A stretch of DNA of 64,000 bases from assembly GCA_019119615.1 (NCBI GenBank), contig DWWQ01000056.1, positions 1-64,000 on the forward strand. Reading direction: 5' to 3'. Below the pieces are notes generated by a model. That model was not told the origin of the DNA. It saw nothing but the letters and a program-made list of their open reading frames with translations, and did not search any database. The position numbers were made by a program, and so were the translations under genes. Below are positions 47,319-56,711 of the stretch, in pieces (position 1 is the stretch's first letter; each line of letters opens with the position of its first letter). Source of the stretch: Candidatus Alistipes stercoravium. GTDB lineage: Bacteria > Bacteroidota > Bacteroidia > Bacteroidales > Rikenellaceae.

Positions 47319-48605
47319 ATGAAATTCCGTATCCACGTTCTGGCAGCACTTTTGGCGGCTGCCTGCTGTCCGGCCTGCAGCGGAGGCACGCAAAACCCTC
47401 CCCGGGCCCAAGAGAGCCAATTCGCCAAATACCTCTGGTTCGATGCCGAGGCAAACTTCGCACGCTTCGCCTCGCAGGATTCGATCCGCTACTGGCTCGA
47501 CCGCACGGTCGAGGCCGGATTCAACCGCATCGTCGTCGACGTGAAGCCCGTCGAAGGAGATGTGCTCTACAAGAGCGATTTCATGCCCGAGCTCGTGGAT
47601 TTCCGCGGCACGAAGGTAGACCGCACCTGGGACTACCTGCAGGTCTTTCTCGATGAGGCAGCCAAACGCAACCTGCGGGTTACCGTCTCGACGACGATCT
47701 TCCCGGTAGGACTTACGGCAACCCGACAGGGCCCCGTCTACCGCGACTCTACCTTCGACGGACGCACCTGCATCCAATACAAACCCGAAGGGTTGATGGA
47801 TATCCGCGACGACAAGCCCGTCGATATCGCCTTTCTCAACCCGGCGATGCCCGAAAACCAGGAGTGGGCCCTGCGCTTCGTCCGCGAAATCCTCTCGAAA
47901 TACCGTTTCGATGCCTACGCGCTCGACTACTGCCGCTATCCGGGCGCCACGGCCGATTTCTCGGAGTTCTCGCACCGCGATTTCGAGAAGTTCCTCGGAC
48001 ACGCCGTCGAGCGTTTCCCGGAAGATATCTTCACCTACGACAAGGAGGGGAAACATGTTCCGGGCAAATACTACAAGCAGTGGTGGGAGTACCGCGCCAA
48101 GGTCATCCGCAACTTCATCGCGCGCGTACGCAACGAGATCGACTCGCTGCAGCCCGGCGTAGCGCTCGAATACTGGGCCGCCTCGTGGCTCCATGCCATC
48201 CACGCGAACGGCCAGAACTGGGCAAGTCCCCGCTCGGACTTCTCGCGCGAATACCTCGACAGTTGGGCGACGCCGGGCTACAAGGAGGCCGGATTCGCCG
48301 ACCTGCTCGACGTATTCATCACCGGGACCTACCTTGAACGGGTCTGGGGCGCCGATGATCCCGAATCGGTGGAATTCGGGCTGAACCGTTCGCTGCGCGA
48401 CGTGCAGGGCGACTGTACGGTATACGGATCGCTCTATGCGAAGAACCATCTTGACCAATTCGACGACGCGGTGTATCTTTGTCTTCGGAAAACGAAGGGT
48501 GTGATGGTCTTCGACATCGTACAGGTAATCGACAACAACCTTTGGGATGCCATCCGGCGGGGTATCGACCGCGCCGAAGCCGAAGCCGCATCCCGGAACA
48601 AATAA
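47319..48605 (+). CDS. GHL10-family (PF02638-like) glycosidase lipoprotein, copy 1
   Basis: 428 residues. A lipoprotein signal (AACCPACSGG) precedes a TIM-barrel of the glycosyl-hydrolase-like GHL10 family. Barrel strands are visible as FNRIVVDVKPVEGDVLY, LRVTVSTTIFPVGL, NPAMPENQEWALRFVREILSKYRFDAYALDYCRYP and LEYWAASWLHA. The Asp in ALDYCRYP is a likely catalytic or substrate residue. An ATG seven codons earlier (47298) is also possible, but the signal peptide reads best from 47319. The nearest characterised relative I know is E. coli DigH (YddW), a peptidoglycan glycosidase. The next gene is a diverged copy. Confidence 0.83.
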   Translation: MKFRIHVLAALLAAACCPACSGGTQNPPRAQESQFAKYLWFDAEANFARFASQDSIRYWLDRTVEAGFNRIVVDVKPVEGDVLYKSDFMPELVDFRGTKVDRTWDYLQVFLDEAAKRNLRVTVSTTIFPVGLTATRQGPVYRDSTFDGRTCIQYKPEGLMDIRDDKPVDIAFLNPAMPENQEWALRFVREILSKYRFDAYALDYCRYPGATADFSEFSHRDFEKFLGHAVERFPEDIFTYDKEGKHVPGKYYKQWWEYRAKVIRNFIARVRNEIDSLQPGVALEYWAASWLHAIHANGQNWASPRSDFSREYLDSWATPGYKEAGFADLLDVFITGTYLERVWGADDPESVEFGLNRSLRDVQGDCTVYGSLYAKNHLDQFDDAVYLCLRKTKGVMVFDIVQVIDNNLWDAIRRGIDRAEAEAASRNK

Positions 48606-48621
48606 AAAACCGACAAACGAC

Positions 48622-49998
48622 ATGATCCTTACAATCAAACGACTGTTTCCGGTGCTGTGCGCCCTGCTGCTGATCGGGGCCGGCGCCTGCTCGGAGGAGC
48701 ACCAGACCCCGCCGCCGATCGACAGCGGGGAAGAGGAGGGCGGGGAAAAGCCCGTCGAACCGGACGACAAGCCGGTAAGCGAAAAGGAGAAGATGCTGTG
48801 GTTCGATGCCGAAGCCAACTTCGACCGCTTCCGGACCCAGCAGGGCATTACGGAGATGCTCGACAAGACCGTGGAGGCCGGATTCAACAAGATCGTCGTG
48901 GACGTAAAACCCGTCGAGGGCGATGTCCTCTACGAGAGTTCGTTCATGACGCAGGCAACGCAGATCGGCGACGTCAGCGTTCCGAACCGCGGCTGGGACT
49001 ACCTGCAGTTCTTCCTCGACGAGGCCCACAAGCGCGGTCTGAAGGTTACCGTCTCGACAACGATCTTCCCGATGGGTATGCCCAACCGCCGGCAGGGGCC
49101 CGTATACCGGGATGCGAAGAAGTGGGAAGGCATGACCTGCCTGCAGAATAAGCCCCGCAGCGGCGGAGGCAGCCAGATGGTGGATATCAAGGATGATCCC
49201 ACAAAGGTGGCGGCCTTCCTCAACCCGGTGCTGCCCGAAGTCCGCGAATTCGCGCTGAAATTCATCCGCGAGATCGTTACCAACTACGACTTCGACGCCT
49301 ATGCACTCGACTACTGCCGCTTCCCGGACAACCAGAGCGATTTCTCGGAGGCCTCGAAGAGTGCTTTCGAGGATTACATCAAGGCCAGTGTCGGCACCTG
49401 GCCCGATGACGTCTTCACCTACGATGCCTCGGGAAATATCGTTCCTGGCGTCTACTACAAGCAGTGGTGGGAGTTCCGCTCGATGATCATCCGCGACTTC
49501 GTGGCCGAGGTGCGCCGCGAAATCAAGGCCATCAAGCCCGACGTGAAGCTCGAGTACTGGGCCGCCTCGTGGTGGGGAGCTCTCTATGCCAACGGGCAGA
49601 ACTGGGCCAGCAACTCATACATGCCTCTTGAGGATGTCGAATCAAGCTATTACTACATCTGGTGCTCGAACAACTACTACCGGACCGGATTCGCCGAAGA
49701 ACTCGATACATTCCTGCTCGGCGCCTACCTCGAACGCATCTACGGCGCCGATGACAACGAGTCGGTCGAGTACGCCATCAACCGGGCCGAGCGCATGTTG
49801 CGCAACGCCTGCACCATGTACGGCACCATCCAGTGCGCAGATCCGAATTTCGACATCGAGGAGGCCTGCTACTACTGTCTCAAACGCACGGCCGGACTGA
49901 TGGTCTTCGATATCGTACATGTAATCAACAACAACAAGTGGTCCGCCATCAAGCGCGGTATCGACCGTGCCCTGGCCGAGGACAGGGCGAACGAATAA
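48622..49998 (+). CDS. GHL10-family (PF02638-like) glycosidase lipoprotein, copy 2
   Basis: 458 residues. The lipoprotein signal ends LIGAGACSEE, then a Glu-rich linker (about 25-50) leads to the barrel. It shares long near-identical stretches with the preceding gene: VEAGFNKIVVDVKPVEGDVLY, VTVSTTIFPMG, FDAYALDYCRFP, YYKQWWEFRS and LEYWAASWWGALYANGQNWAS. It differs by small insertions near residues 170-195 and 335-350, so loops around the active site may bind different parts of one substrate. The two genes are 16 bases apart and clearly a tandem duplication. Confidence 0.83.
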   Translation: MILTIKRLFPVLCALLLIGAGACSEEHQTPPPIDSGEEEGGEKPVEPDDKPVSEKEKMLWFDAEANFDRFRTQQGITEMLDKTVEAGFNKIVVDVKPVEGDVLYESSFMTQATQIGDVSVPNRGWDYLQFFLDEAHKRGLKVTVSTTIFPMGMPNRRQGPVYRDAKKWEGMTCLQNKPRSGGGSQMVDIKDDPTKVAAFLNPVLPEVREFALKFIREIVTNYDFDAYALDYCRFPDNQSDFSEASKSAFEDYIKASVGTWPDDVFTYDASGNIVPGVYYKQWWEFRSMIIRDFVAEVRREIKAIKPDVKLEYWAASWWGALYANGQNWASNSYMPLEDVESSYYYIWCSNNYYRTGFAEELDTFLLGAYLERIYGADDNESVEYAINRAERMLRNACTMYGTIQCADPNFDIEEACYYCLKRTAGLMVFDIVHVINNNKWSAIKRGIDRALAEDRANE

Positions 49999-50029
49999 CG
50001 CAATGACGAAACCAACGACAATACGAACC

Positions 50030-51994
50030 ATGAAACGACTGCTTCTTCTTGCCGCTGCGCTGACGGCCGCAACCGCGATATCAGCCAAGGATTACAAGGT
50101 CGCCTCACCCGACGGACAGATCGAGGTCAAGGTCTCTACCTACCCCGAGCTGCGCTGGAGCGCCTCGCGAGCCGGCGAGCCGCTGCTCGACGAGAGCCGT
50201 ATCGGGATGACCTTTGCCGGAGAGGTTCCCCTGGGAGCGGCGCCGGCCGTACGGAGTGCCCGGACGAAGGCCATCGACGAGCGTTCGACGGCCGAGGTCC
50301 CCACCAAGTTCCGCGAGCTGCACGACCGCTGCAACGAACTCGAAATCGCCTTCCGCGGCGACTGGGCCCTGCGCATGCGCGTCTATGACAATGGTGTGGC
50401 CTACCGCTTCGAGACCTCGCGCAAGGGTGATGCGGTGGTCGTGGACGAGACTGCGGAGTTCAATTTCGCCGCCGACAACGACACCTACTGGACCCGCGAG
50501 CGCAACCCGGACTTCATCTCCCACTGCGAAGCCTTCTTCGAGCGCAAGCGCCTCTCGGAGCTCGAGCGTTCGGTCTATGCCTTCCTGCCGGTCTACTTCG
50601 CCACGCCCCAGGGTACGCGCATGGTCGTTACGGAGACCGATCTGGAGGATTACCCCTGCATGTTCCTCTTCGGAGGCGAGGGCAGCAAGCTCCATGCGGA
50701 GTTTCCGCCCGTGGTGCTCGAAAGCCGCCTGAAGGAGGGTTCGGACCGCAACGAGGAGTTCCTGCGCAAGGCCGACTACATCGCCGCGACGAAGGGCACG
50801 CGTACCTATCCGTGGCGTGTGGTTACGATCGACGGCAGCGACCGCGAGCTGCTCGAGAACTACCTCCCCTACCAGCTGGCCGCCCCGGCCATCGAGGGCG
50901 ACGCCTCGTGGGTGCGTCCCGGAAAGATCGCCTGGGACTGGTGGAACGGACTCAACGTCTACGGCGTCGATTTCCAGGCCGGCGTGAACACTGCGACCTA
51001 CAAGTACTTCATCGACTTTGCCGCGAAGTACGGCATCGAGTACATCCTGCTTGACGAGGGGTGGTCCGTAAGCACGCTCAACATCCGCGAGCCACGCAAG
51101 GAGGTCGATCTGCAGGAGATCATCCGCTACGGCAACGAGAAGGGTGTCGGCGTCGTGCTCTGGACCCTCTGGAACCCGATGAAGAAGGATCTCGAAGGTA
51201 TCCTCGACACCTATCAGAAGTGGGGCGTCAAGGGCATCAAGATCGACTTCATGCAGCGCTCCGACCAGGAGATGGTCAATTTCTACGAGCAGATCGCCCG
51301 GGCGGCCTTCGACCGCGGGCTGCTGGTCGATTACCACGGTTCGTTCAAGCCCGCGGGTCTGCAGCGCAAATACCCCAACGTCCTGTCGTTCGAGGGCGTT
51401 TACGGTATGGAGAACGACAAGTGCTCGAAGGACATCACCCCGGGGCATGACTGCGTGCTTCCCTTCACGCGCATGGTCGCCGGCCCGATGGACTACACGC
51501 CCGGCGCCACGGTGAACGCTACGGCCGCCGACTTCTCGATCAGCTGGAGCCACCCCATGAGCCAGGGTACCCGCGCCCATCAGGCGGCGCTCTACGTCGT
51601 TTACGAAAGCCCGCTGCAGATGCTCTGCGACTCGCCGTCGCACTACCTCCGCACGCCCGAATTCACGGGATTCATCGCCGCCATCCCTACCGTCTGGGAC
51701 GAGATCGTGGCCCTGCACGCCTCGGCCGGCGAGTATGTCGCCGTGGCACGCCGCAACGGCGACAAGTGGTACATCGGCGCCATCACCGACTGGACGGGCC
51801 GCGATCTGGAGATCGACCTCTCGTTCCTCGGCGAGGGCAGCTACCGCATGCAGAGTTTCGAGGACGGCGTGAATGCCGACGTCTATGCGCAGGATTTCCG
51901 CACGGCCGAACGCACGGTCAGCCGCAACGACCGCATAACGATCCACCTCGCCTCCGGAGGCGGATGGGCCGCCATTCTGACCCCTGAAAAGTAG
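50030..51994 (+). CDS. GH97 glycosidase, retaining (alpha-galactosidase-type) subgroup
   Basis: 654 residues. A signal peptide (residues 1-19) precedes the GH97 N-terminal beta-supersandwich (about 20-270), the catalytic TIM barrel (about 290-555) and the C-terminal beta domain. GIKIDFMQRSDQ carries Asp406, where the retaining subgroup has its nucleophile. Glu461 in YGMENDKC lies 55 residues later, the same distance as Asp415-Glu470 of Bacteroides BtGH97b as I recall it. The SusB-specific glutamates are missing. An exo-alpha-galactosidase or related retaining alpha-glycosidase is predicted. It is 31 bases after the GHL10 pair. Confidence 0.88.
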   Translation: MKRLLLLAAALTAATAISAKDYKVASPDGQIEVKVSTYPELRWSASRAGEPLLDESRIGMTFAGEVPLGAAPAVRSARTKAIDERSTAEVPTKFRELHDRCNELEIAFRGDWALRMRVYDNGVAYRFETSRKGDAVVVDETAEFNFAADNDTYWTRERNPDFISHCEAFFERKRLSELERSVYAFLPVYFATPQGTRMVVTETDLEDYPCMFLFGGEGSKLHAEFPPVVLESRLKEGSDRNEEFLRKADYIAATKGTRTYPWRVVTIDGSDRELLENYLPYQLAAPAIEGDASWVRPGKIAWDWWNGLNVYGVDFQAGVNTATYKYFIDFAAKYGIEYILLDEGWSVSTLNIREPRKEVDLQEIIRYGNEKGVGVVLWTLWNPMKKDLEGILDTYQKWGVKGIKIDFMQRSDQEMVNFYEQIARAAFDRGLLVDYHGSFKPAGLQRKYPNVLSFEGVYGMENDKCSKDITPGHDCVLPFTRMVAGPMDYTPGATVNATAADFSISWSHPMSQGTRAHQAALYVVYESPLQMLCDSPSHYLRTPEFTGFIAAIPTVWDEIVALHASAGEYVAVARRNGDKWYIGAITDWTGRDLEIDLSFLGEGSYRMQSFEDGVNADVYAQDFRTAERTVSRNDRITIHLASGGGWAAILTPEK

Positions 51995-52000
51995 CGAACG

Positions 52001-53494
52001 ATGAAAAACTGCCTACGGAAAACCCTTCTTGCGGGATTGTTGCTCGCCTCGGGGCTCCTTGCAGCCCCGGCGGCGGGCGCCCCGAAGGAGCTGCGGGGCC
52101 GCGTAACGGCTGACGGCCGGGGCGTGGCCGGAGTCCGCGTTACGGACGGGCACCGCTTCGTCGAAACCGACCGCCGGGGCTTCTACCGCCTGCCGGCCGC
52201 CGAGGGGGCGGAGTTCGTCTACCTGACCCTGCCCGACGGCTATGAGATTCCCGCCCGGGAGGGTGCCGCCACGCTCTACCGCCGCATCGACCCGGAGCAG
52301 TCGGCACATTACGACTTCACGCTCCGGCGCTCCGCGAAGGAGATGACGCGCCACCGGCTGCTTCTCGTGGCCGATCCGCAGGTCTACTTCGAGCAGGAAC
52401 TCGACAGCGTGCGCCGTGCCGCCGCCGACATGCGGCTGACGGCCGCGGACGGCATGGAGACCTTCGGCGTCGCCTGCGGCGACATCATCGGCGACATCAC
52501 CCGCAAGCCGCTGCTGTTCGAACCCGTACGCGATGCGCTCGCCGAAAGCGGCGCACCCTTCTTCTACGTCTTCGGCAACCACGACATGGATGTCGATGCC
52601 CGGTCGAACGACTACTCGAAGGAGTCGTTCAAGGAGTGTTTCGGCCCCACCTACTACTCCTTCGACCGCGGCCGAATCCACTATGTCGTCCTCGACGACG
52701 TCTTTTTCCTCGCCCGCGGATATCTCTACACGGGGTATCTCGAAGAGCGGCAGCTCCGGTGGCTCGAGGAGGATCTGGCAGCCGTACCGCACGGACGCAC
52801 CGTCGTTGTCTGCTTCCACATCCCCACCTGGTCGCGCGCCGCACGGCAGGGTGAATGGAGCAAGGAGGAGGCCAACAAGGTGCTCAACAACCGCCGGGCG
52901 CTCTACAAGCTGCTCGAACCCTACCGGGCGCACATCCTCTCAGCCCATGAGCACTACAACGAGAACTACCGGCCCGTGGAGCATGTCTTCGAGCATGTGC
53001 ACGCCCCGTTGAGCACGCTCTTCTGGCAGACCCCCTGGAGCATGGACGGCATTCCGGCGGGATATGCCGTCTACGAGGCCGACGGCGACGAGCTGACCTG
53101 GTATTGGAAAGCCGTCGATTACGACCGCGGCCGCCAGTTCACCGCCTACGCCGTGGGGGCCGACCGCCGCAAGCCGGAGGCCGTAACGGTCAATGTCTGG
53201 AACTACGATCCCGCGTGGAAGGTGCGCTGGTACGAGAACGGCGAGCCGCGGGGCGAGATGACCCGCTATACGGGTTACGACGCCTCGATCGCCGACTATG
53301 TAGCCCTCCACAGCCAGCATTTCAAATACAAGTATATCGGAGCCGCACCGACCGAACACCTCTTCATGGCCGTACCCTTATCGCCCGACGCCGACGTGCG
53401 CGTGGAGGTCGAGGACCGCTTCGGCAACCGTTACCTGTGGTCCGAAAAAGAGGGGTACACCTCCTGTCCGGCTGCCGAAAACCCGAACGAATAA
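52001..53494 (+). CDS. calcineurin-like metallophosphoesterase with N- and C-terminal beta domains
   Basis: 497 residues. The signal peptide ends near AAGA. An N-terminal immunoglobulin/carboxypeptidase-regulatory-like domain (about 28-110) precedes the phosphoesterase core. Metal-binding motifs are DPQ (Asp125, Gln127), GD (160-161), GNHD (192-195), CFHIPTW and SAHEH. Gln127 replaces the more usual His. A C-terminal beta domain (about 370-480) completes the architecture known as MetallophosN/MetallophosC in Bacteroidetes. It would hydrolyse a phosphomonoester or phosphodiester outside the cytoplasm. Six bases after one GH97 and 14 before another, it is clearly part of the locus. Confidence 0.85.
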   Translation: MKNCLRKTLLAGLLLASGLLAAPAAGAPKELRGRVTADGRGVAGVRVTDGHRFVETDRRGFYRLPAAEGAEFVYLTLPDGYEIPAREGAATLYRRIDPEQSAHYDFTLRRSAKEMTRHRLLLVADPQVYFEQELDSVRRAAADMRLTAADGMETFGVACGDIIGDITRKPLLFEPVRDALAESGAPFFYVFGNHDMDVDARSNDYSKESFKECFGPTYYSFDRGRIHYVVLDDVFFLARGYLYTGYLEERQLRWLEEDLAAVPHGRTVVVCFHIPTWSRAARQGEWSKEEANKVLNNRRALYKLLEPYRAHILSAHEHYNENYRPVEHVFEHVHAPLSTLFWQTPWSMDGIPAGYAVYEADGDELTWYWKAVDYDRGRQFTAYAVGADRRKPEAVTVNVWNYDPAWKVRWYENGEPRGEMTRYTGYDASIADYVALHSQHFKYKYIGAAPTEHLFMAVPLSPDADVRVEVEDRFGNRYLWSEKEGYTSCPAAENPNE

Positions 53495-53508
53495 AAACCA
53501 ACGACACG

Positions 53509-55521
53509 ATGAAACGATACCTTACGCTGATTGCCGCCGCCGTTGCGGCGCTCGGTCTCGCGACGGGATGCAGCCCCCGCAGCGCCTCGGTCAGCTCGCC
53601 CGACGGAAGCCTCTCGCTGGAGGTCTCCGTGCGCGACGGCCGCGTCGGCTACACACTCCACCGCGAGGGAAAATCCCTGCTCGACTTCTCGACGCTGGGC
53701 TTCGATTTGAAGGATGCTCCGGCCCTGCGCGACGGGCTGGAGATCTGCGGCACGGAAACGGACTCCTTCGACGAGACCTGGGAGCAGGTCTGGGGCGAGG
53801 AGCACTTCGTCCGCAACCACTACAACGAACTGACCGTCTCGCTGCGCGAGCGGCAGGCCCCGAACCGCCGTTTCGATGTGGTTTTCCGCCTCTTCGACGA
53901 CGGCATGGGATTCCGCTGCGAGTTTCCCGAACAGCCCGACCTCGGGGAGTTCGTCATCATGGACGAGCTGACCGAGTTCCGCTTCCCGGAGGACCACATG
54001 GCCTGGTGGATGCCCACGCGCGAACCCTACTACGAGAGCATCGCCCGCCACACGCCCATCTCGCAGATGGATACGGTGAATACGCCGCTGACGATCGAGT
54101 GCGCCGGCGGGGAGTTCCTCGCGCTGCATGAGGCGAACCTGACGGATTACGCCAAGATGAGCCTCTATCCCGCGGATGGCGGCACGACGCTGCGCTGCTA
54201 CCTCACGCCGTGGTCGAACGGCGTGAAGGTCTATGCCCGCACGCCGTGGCGCACGCCGTGGCGCACGATCGTCGTGGGCGACACGCCGGGCGACCTCGTA
54301 ACCTCGCGGCTGATGCTCAACCTCAACGAACCCTCGAAGATCGAGGACACCTCGTGGATCCGTCCGGGCAAATACATCGGCATCTGGTGGTCGATGCACC
54401 TCTTCCAGGAGACCTGGGCACAGGGCCCGCACCACGGCGCCACGACCGAGAACATGATGCGCTACATCGACTTCGCCGCGGAGAACGGCATCGAAGGAGT
54501 GCTGGCCGAGGGCTGGAATGTCGGCTGGGACGGCGAGTGGACCAAGAACAGCGACAAGATCCGCTTCGCGGAGCCCTACCCCGACTTCGACATCGACCGG
54601 ATCGCCGACTACGCCGCCAAAAAGGGCGTGCAGCTGATCGGCCACCACGAAACGGGCGCCAACACGAAGAATTATGAGGCGCAGATGGAGGAGGCCTTCG
54701 CCTTCTGCCGCCGCCACGGCATCCGGGCCGTCAAGACCGGCTATGTCAATGTCCTGATGGACGGCAAGGAGCTCCACGACAGCCAGTACGGCGTGCGCCA
54801 CTACCGCAAGGTGATCGAGACGGCCGCCCGCTACGGCATCGCGATCGACAACCACGAACCCGTCATGCCGACAGGCCTCGAGCGCACCTGGCCCAATCTG
54901 ATGACCCAGGAGGGCGTGCGCGGACAGGAGTACAACGCCTGGTCGCCCGACGGCGGAAACCCGCCCGAGCATACGACCGTCGTGCCGTTCCTGCGCGGGC
55001 TGGCCGGACCGATGGACTACACGTTCGGCACGTTCGACTTCTCGAATCCCGTATCGCCCTTCGCCCGCGTACAATCGACCATCGCCCGCGAACTGGCACA
55101 TTACGTCGTGATCTACAGCCCGCTGCAGATGGCCTCGGACCTTCCGGAGCACTATGCCGGACAGCCCGCCTTCGCCTTCATCCGCGACGTGGCGACCGAC
55201 TGGGAGCGCACCGTCGTGCCCCAGGCCGTCATCGGCGACTACTGCGTCTTCGCACGCCAGAAGCGCGATTCGCAGGAGTGGTTCCTCGGCGCCATCACCG
55301 ACGAGACGCCCCGCACGCTGACCGTCGCACTGGATTTCCTCGACCCCGAGATGCACTACCGGGCGCAGATCTATGCCGACGGCGAGAAGGCCGACTGGAA
55401 GACGAATCCCTATGACGTGGCGATCAGCGAACGCCGGGTCGCCGCAAGCGACTCGCTGCAGATCCGCATGGCCTCGGGCGGCGGATGCGCCATCCGCTTC
55501 GTACCCGAACCGGAAAAATAA
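53509..55521 (+). CDS. GH97 glycosidase, inverting SusB-type (alpha-glucosidase) subgroup, lipoprotein
   Basis: 670 residues. The lipoprotein signal ends LGLATGCSP. Domain order equals the other GH97, but the active site differs. At the retaining nucleophile position the sequence reads VKTGYVNV with glycine. The glutamates Glu381 (GHHETG), Glu450 (NHEPV), Glu468 (QEGVRG) and Glu474 (GQEYN) have spacings 69, 18 and 6. These equal the SusB residues 439, 508, 526 and 532 as I recall them: bases, calcium ligands and general acid. Inverting exo-alpha-glucosidase activity is predicted. The ATG at 53509 follows the phosphoesterase stop by 14 bases. Confidence 0.9.
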   Translation: MKRYLTLIAAAVAALGLATGCSPRSASVSSPDGSLSLEVSVRDGRVGYTLHREGKSLLDFSTLGFDLKDAPALRDGLEICGTETDSFDETWEQVWGEEHFVRNHYNELTVSLRERQAPNRRFDVVFRLFDDGMGFRCEFPEQPDLGEFVIMDELTEFRFPEDHMAWWMPTREPYYESIARHTPISQMDTVNTPLTIECAGGEFLALHEANLTDYAKMSLYPADGGTTLRCYLTPWSNGVKVYARTPWRTPWRTIVVGDTPGDLVTSRLMLNLNEPSKIEDTSWIRPGKYIGIWWSMHLFQETWAQGPHHGATTENMMRYIDFAAENGIEGVLAEGWNVGWDGEWTKNSDKIRFAEPYPDFDIDRIADYAAKKGVQLIGHHETGANTKNYEAQMEEAFAFCRRHGIRAVKTGYVNVLMDGKELHDSQYGVRHYRKVIETAARYGIAIDNHEPVMPTGLERTWPNLMTQEGVRGQEYNAWSPDGGNPPEHTTVVPFLRGLAGPMDYTFGTFDFSNPVSPFARVQSTIARELAHYVVIYSPLQMASDLPEHYAGQPAFAFIRDVATDWERTVVPQAVIGDYCVFARQKRDSQEWFLGAITDETPRTLTVALDFLDPEMHYRAQIYADGEKADWKTNPYDVAISERRVAASDSLQIRMASGGGCAIRFVPEPEK

Positions 55522-55530
55522 AAGAGTCCG

Positions 55531-55559
55531 GACCCGCGTGTCGCACAGGCATGCGGGTC
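55531..55559 (+). terminator. hairpin after the second GH97 gene
   Basis: A 10-pair stem (55531-55540 with 55550-55559, one G-U) is followed by TTCATTTCC. It is a weak terminator or attenuator inside the locus. Confidence 0.45.
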
Positions 55560-55591
55560 TTCATTTCCAACCCCCAAAGAGAGATCCGAAC

Positions 55592-56683
55592 ATGAAAAAA
55601 TACCTTTTGGCAGTAGCCTGGCTGCTGCTTGCGGCGGGCACGGCCGAAGCCCGCAAGACGCAGATGCACTTCACACCGGCCACGGCCCCGGAGATCCGTT
55701 TCGTGGGCCGTTCGGCAACGGGCCCCGACGGCGAGCGGTCGTTCGACTGGAGCGGCACCTACTTCACCTTCCGTTTCGAAGGACGCCGCTGCGCCATGCG
55801 CGCCTCGGACACCAAACGCAACTACTACAACGTCTTCATCGACGGGCGCCGGCACGGCACGGTGGCCGTCACGGGCGGCGACACGACGATCCTGCTGGCC
55901 GACGGCCTTTCGCGCGGCGAGCATACGGTGCTCGTACAGAAGCGCACCGAGGCCGAACAGGGCCGCACGACGCTGCACGGCATCCTGACCGACGGCGCAC
56001 TGCTCCCGGCGCCCGCAGCGCCGGGGCGCCACATCGAATTCATCGGCGACTCGCACACCTGCGGCTACGGCACCGAAGGCAAATCGCCCAAGGAACCCTT
56101 CACCCCCGAGACGGAGAACTGCGACCTGGCATGGGGATGCATCATCGCCCGCTACTTCGATGCCGACTACACGCTCATCGCCCACTCGGGGCAGGGCATG
56201 GTCCGCAACTGGGGCGACCGTCCCGAAGGATCGGCCTGCACGATGCGCGAACGGCTGACCCGGACATTCGACATGGAGGAGGAGCCGCAGTGGGACTTCG
56301 CAGGCTACCGGCCCGACATCGTGGTCATCAAGCTCGGCTCGAACGACTACAGCGAGGACGTATCGCCCTCGAAGGAGGCCTTCAACGGGGCCTATGCCGA
56401 GGCGCTGCGCAAGCTCCGCAAAGCCTACGGCGACGTGCCGGTGCTGTGTGTCGCCCCGTGCGAGAACACCACGGTCTACGGGCACCTGAAGGAGCTGCTC
56501 GAGGAGCTGCAGGACCCGAACCTCCACTGCATGGTGCTCACCCCCGGGCTCTTCAACTGGGACAGCGACATGGGCGCCAATTTCCACGCCAACCACCGCG
56601 GACACCGGAAGATGGCCTCGGCAGTCATCCCCTACATTGCAACCGTCATGGGGTGGGAGATGCCGGAAAAAGTCGTATATTAG
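55592..56683 (+). CDS. CE2-like SGNH carbohydrate esterase
   Basis: 363 residues. A signal peptide (1-20) precedes an N-terminal beta-sandwich (about 30-135, with FTFRFEGRRCAMRASDTKRNYYNVFIDG) and a C-terminal SGNH hydrolase domain. The nucleophile Ser154 is in IGDSHTCGYG, the oxyanion Asn in KLGSNDYSED, and the catalytic His in NFHANHRGHRKMA. This two-domain layout is that of CE2 acetyl-esterases, which often lack the acid of the triad. It would remove acetyl or similar esters from the glycan before the GH97 and GH89 enzymes act (inference). It is the penultimate gene of the locus. Confidence 0.83.
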   Translation: MKKYLLAVAWLLLAAGTAEARKTQMHFTPATAPEIRFVGRSATGPDGERSFDWSGTYFTFRFEGRRCAMRASDTKRNYYNVFIDGRRHGTVAVTGGDTTILLADGLSRGEHTVLVQKRTEAEQGRTTLHGILTDGALLPAPAAPGRHIEFIGDSHTCGYGTEGKSPKEPFTPETENCDLAWGCIIARYFDADYTLIAHSGQGMVRNWGDRPEGSACTMRERLTRTFDMEEEPQWDFAGYRPDIVVIKLGSNDYSEDVSPSKEAFNGAYAEALRKLRKAYGDVPVLCVAPCENTTVYGHLKELLEELQDPNLHCMVLTPGLFNWDSDMGANFHANHRGHRKMASAVIPYIATVMGWEMPEKVVY

Positions 56684-56711
56684 CACTGCAATTCCATAAA
56701 ACGCAAACAAA

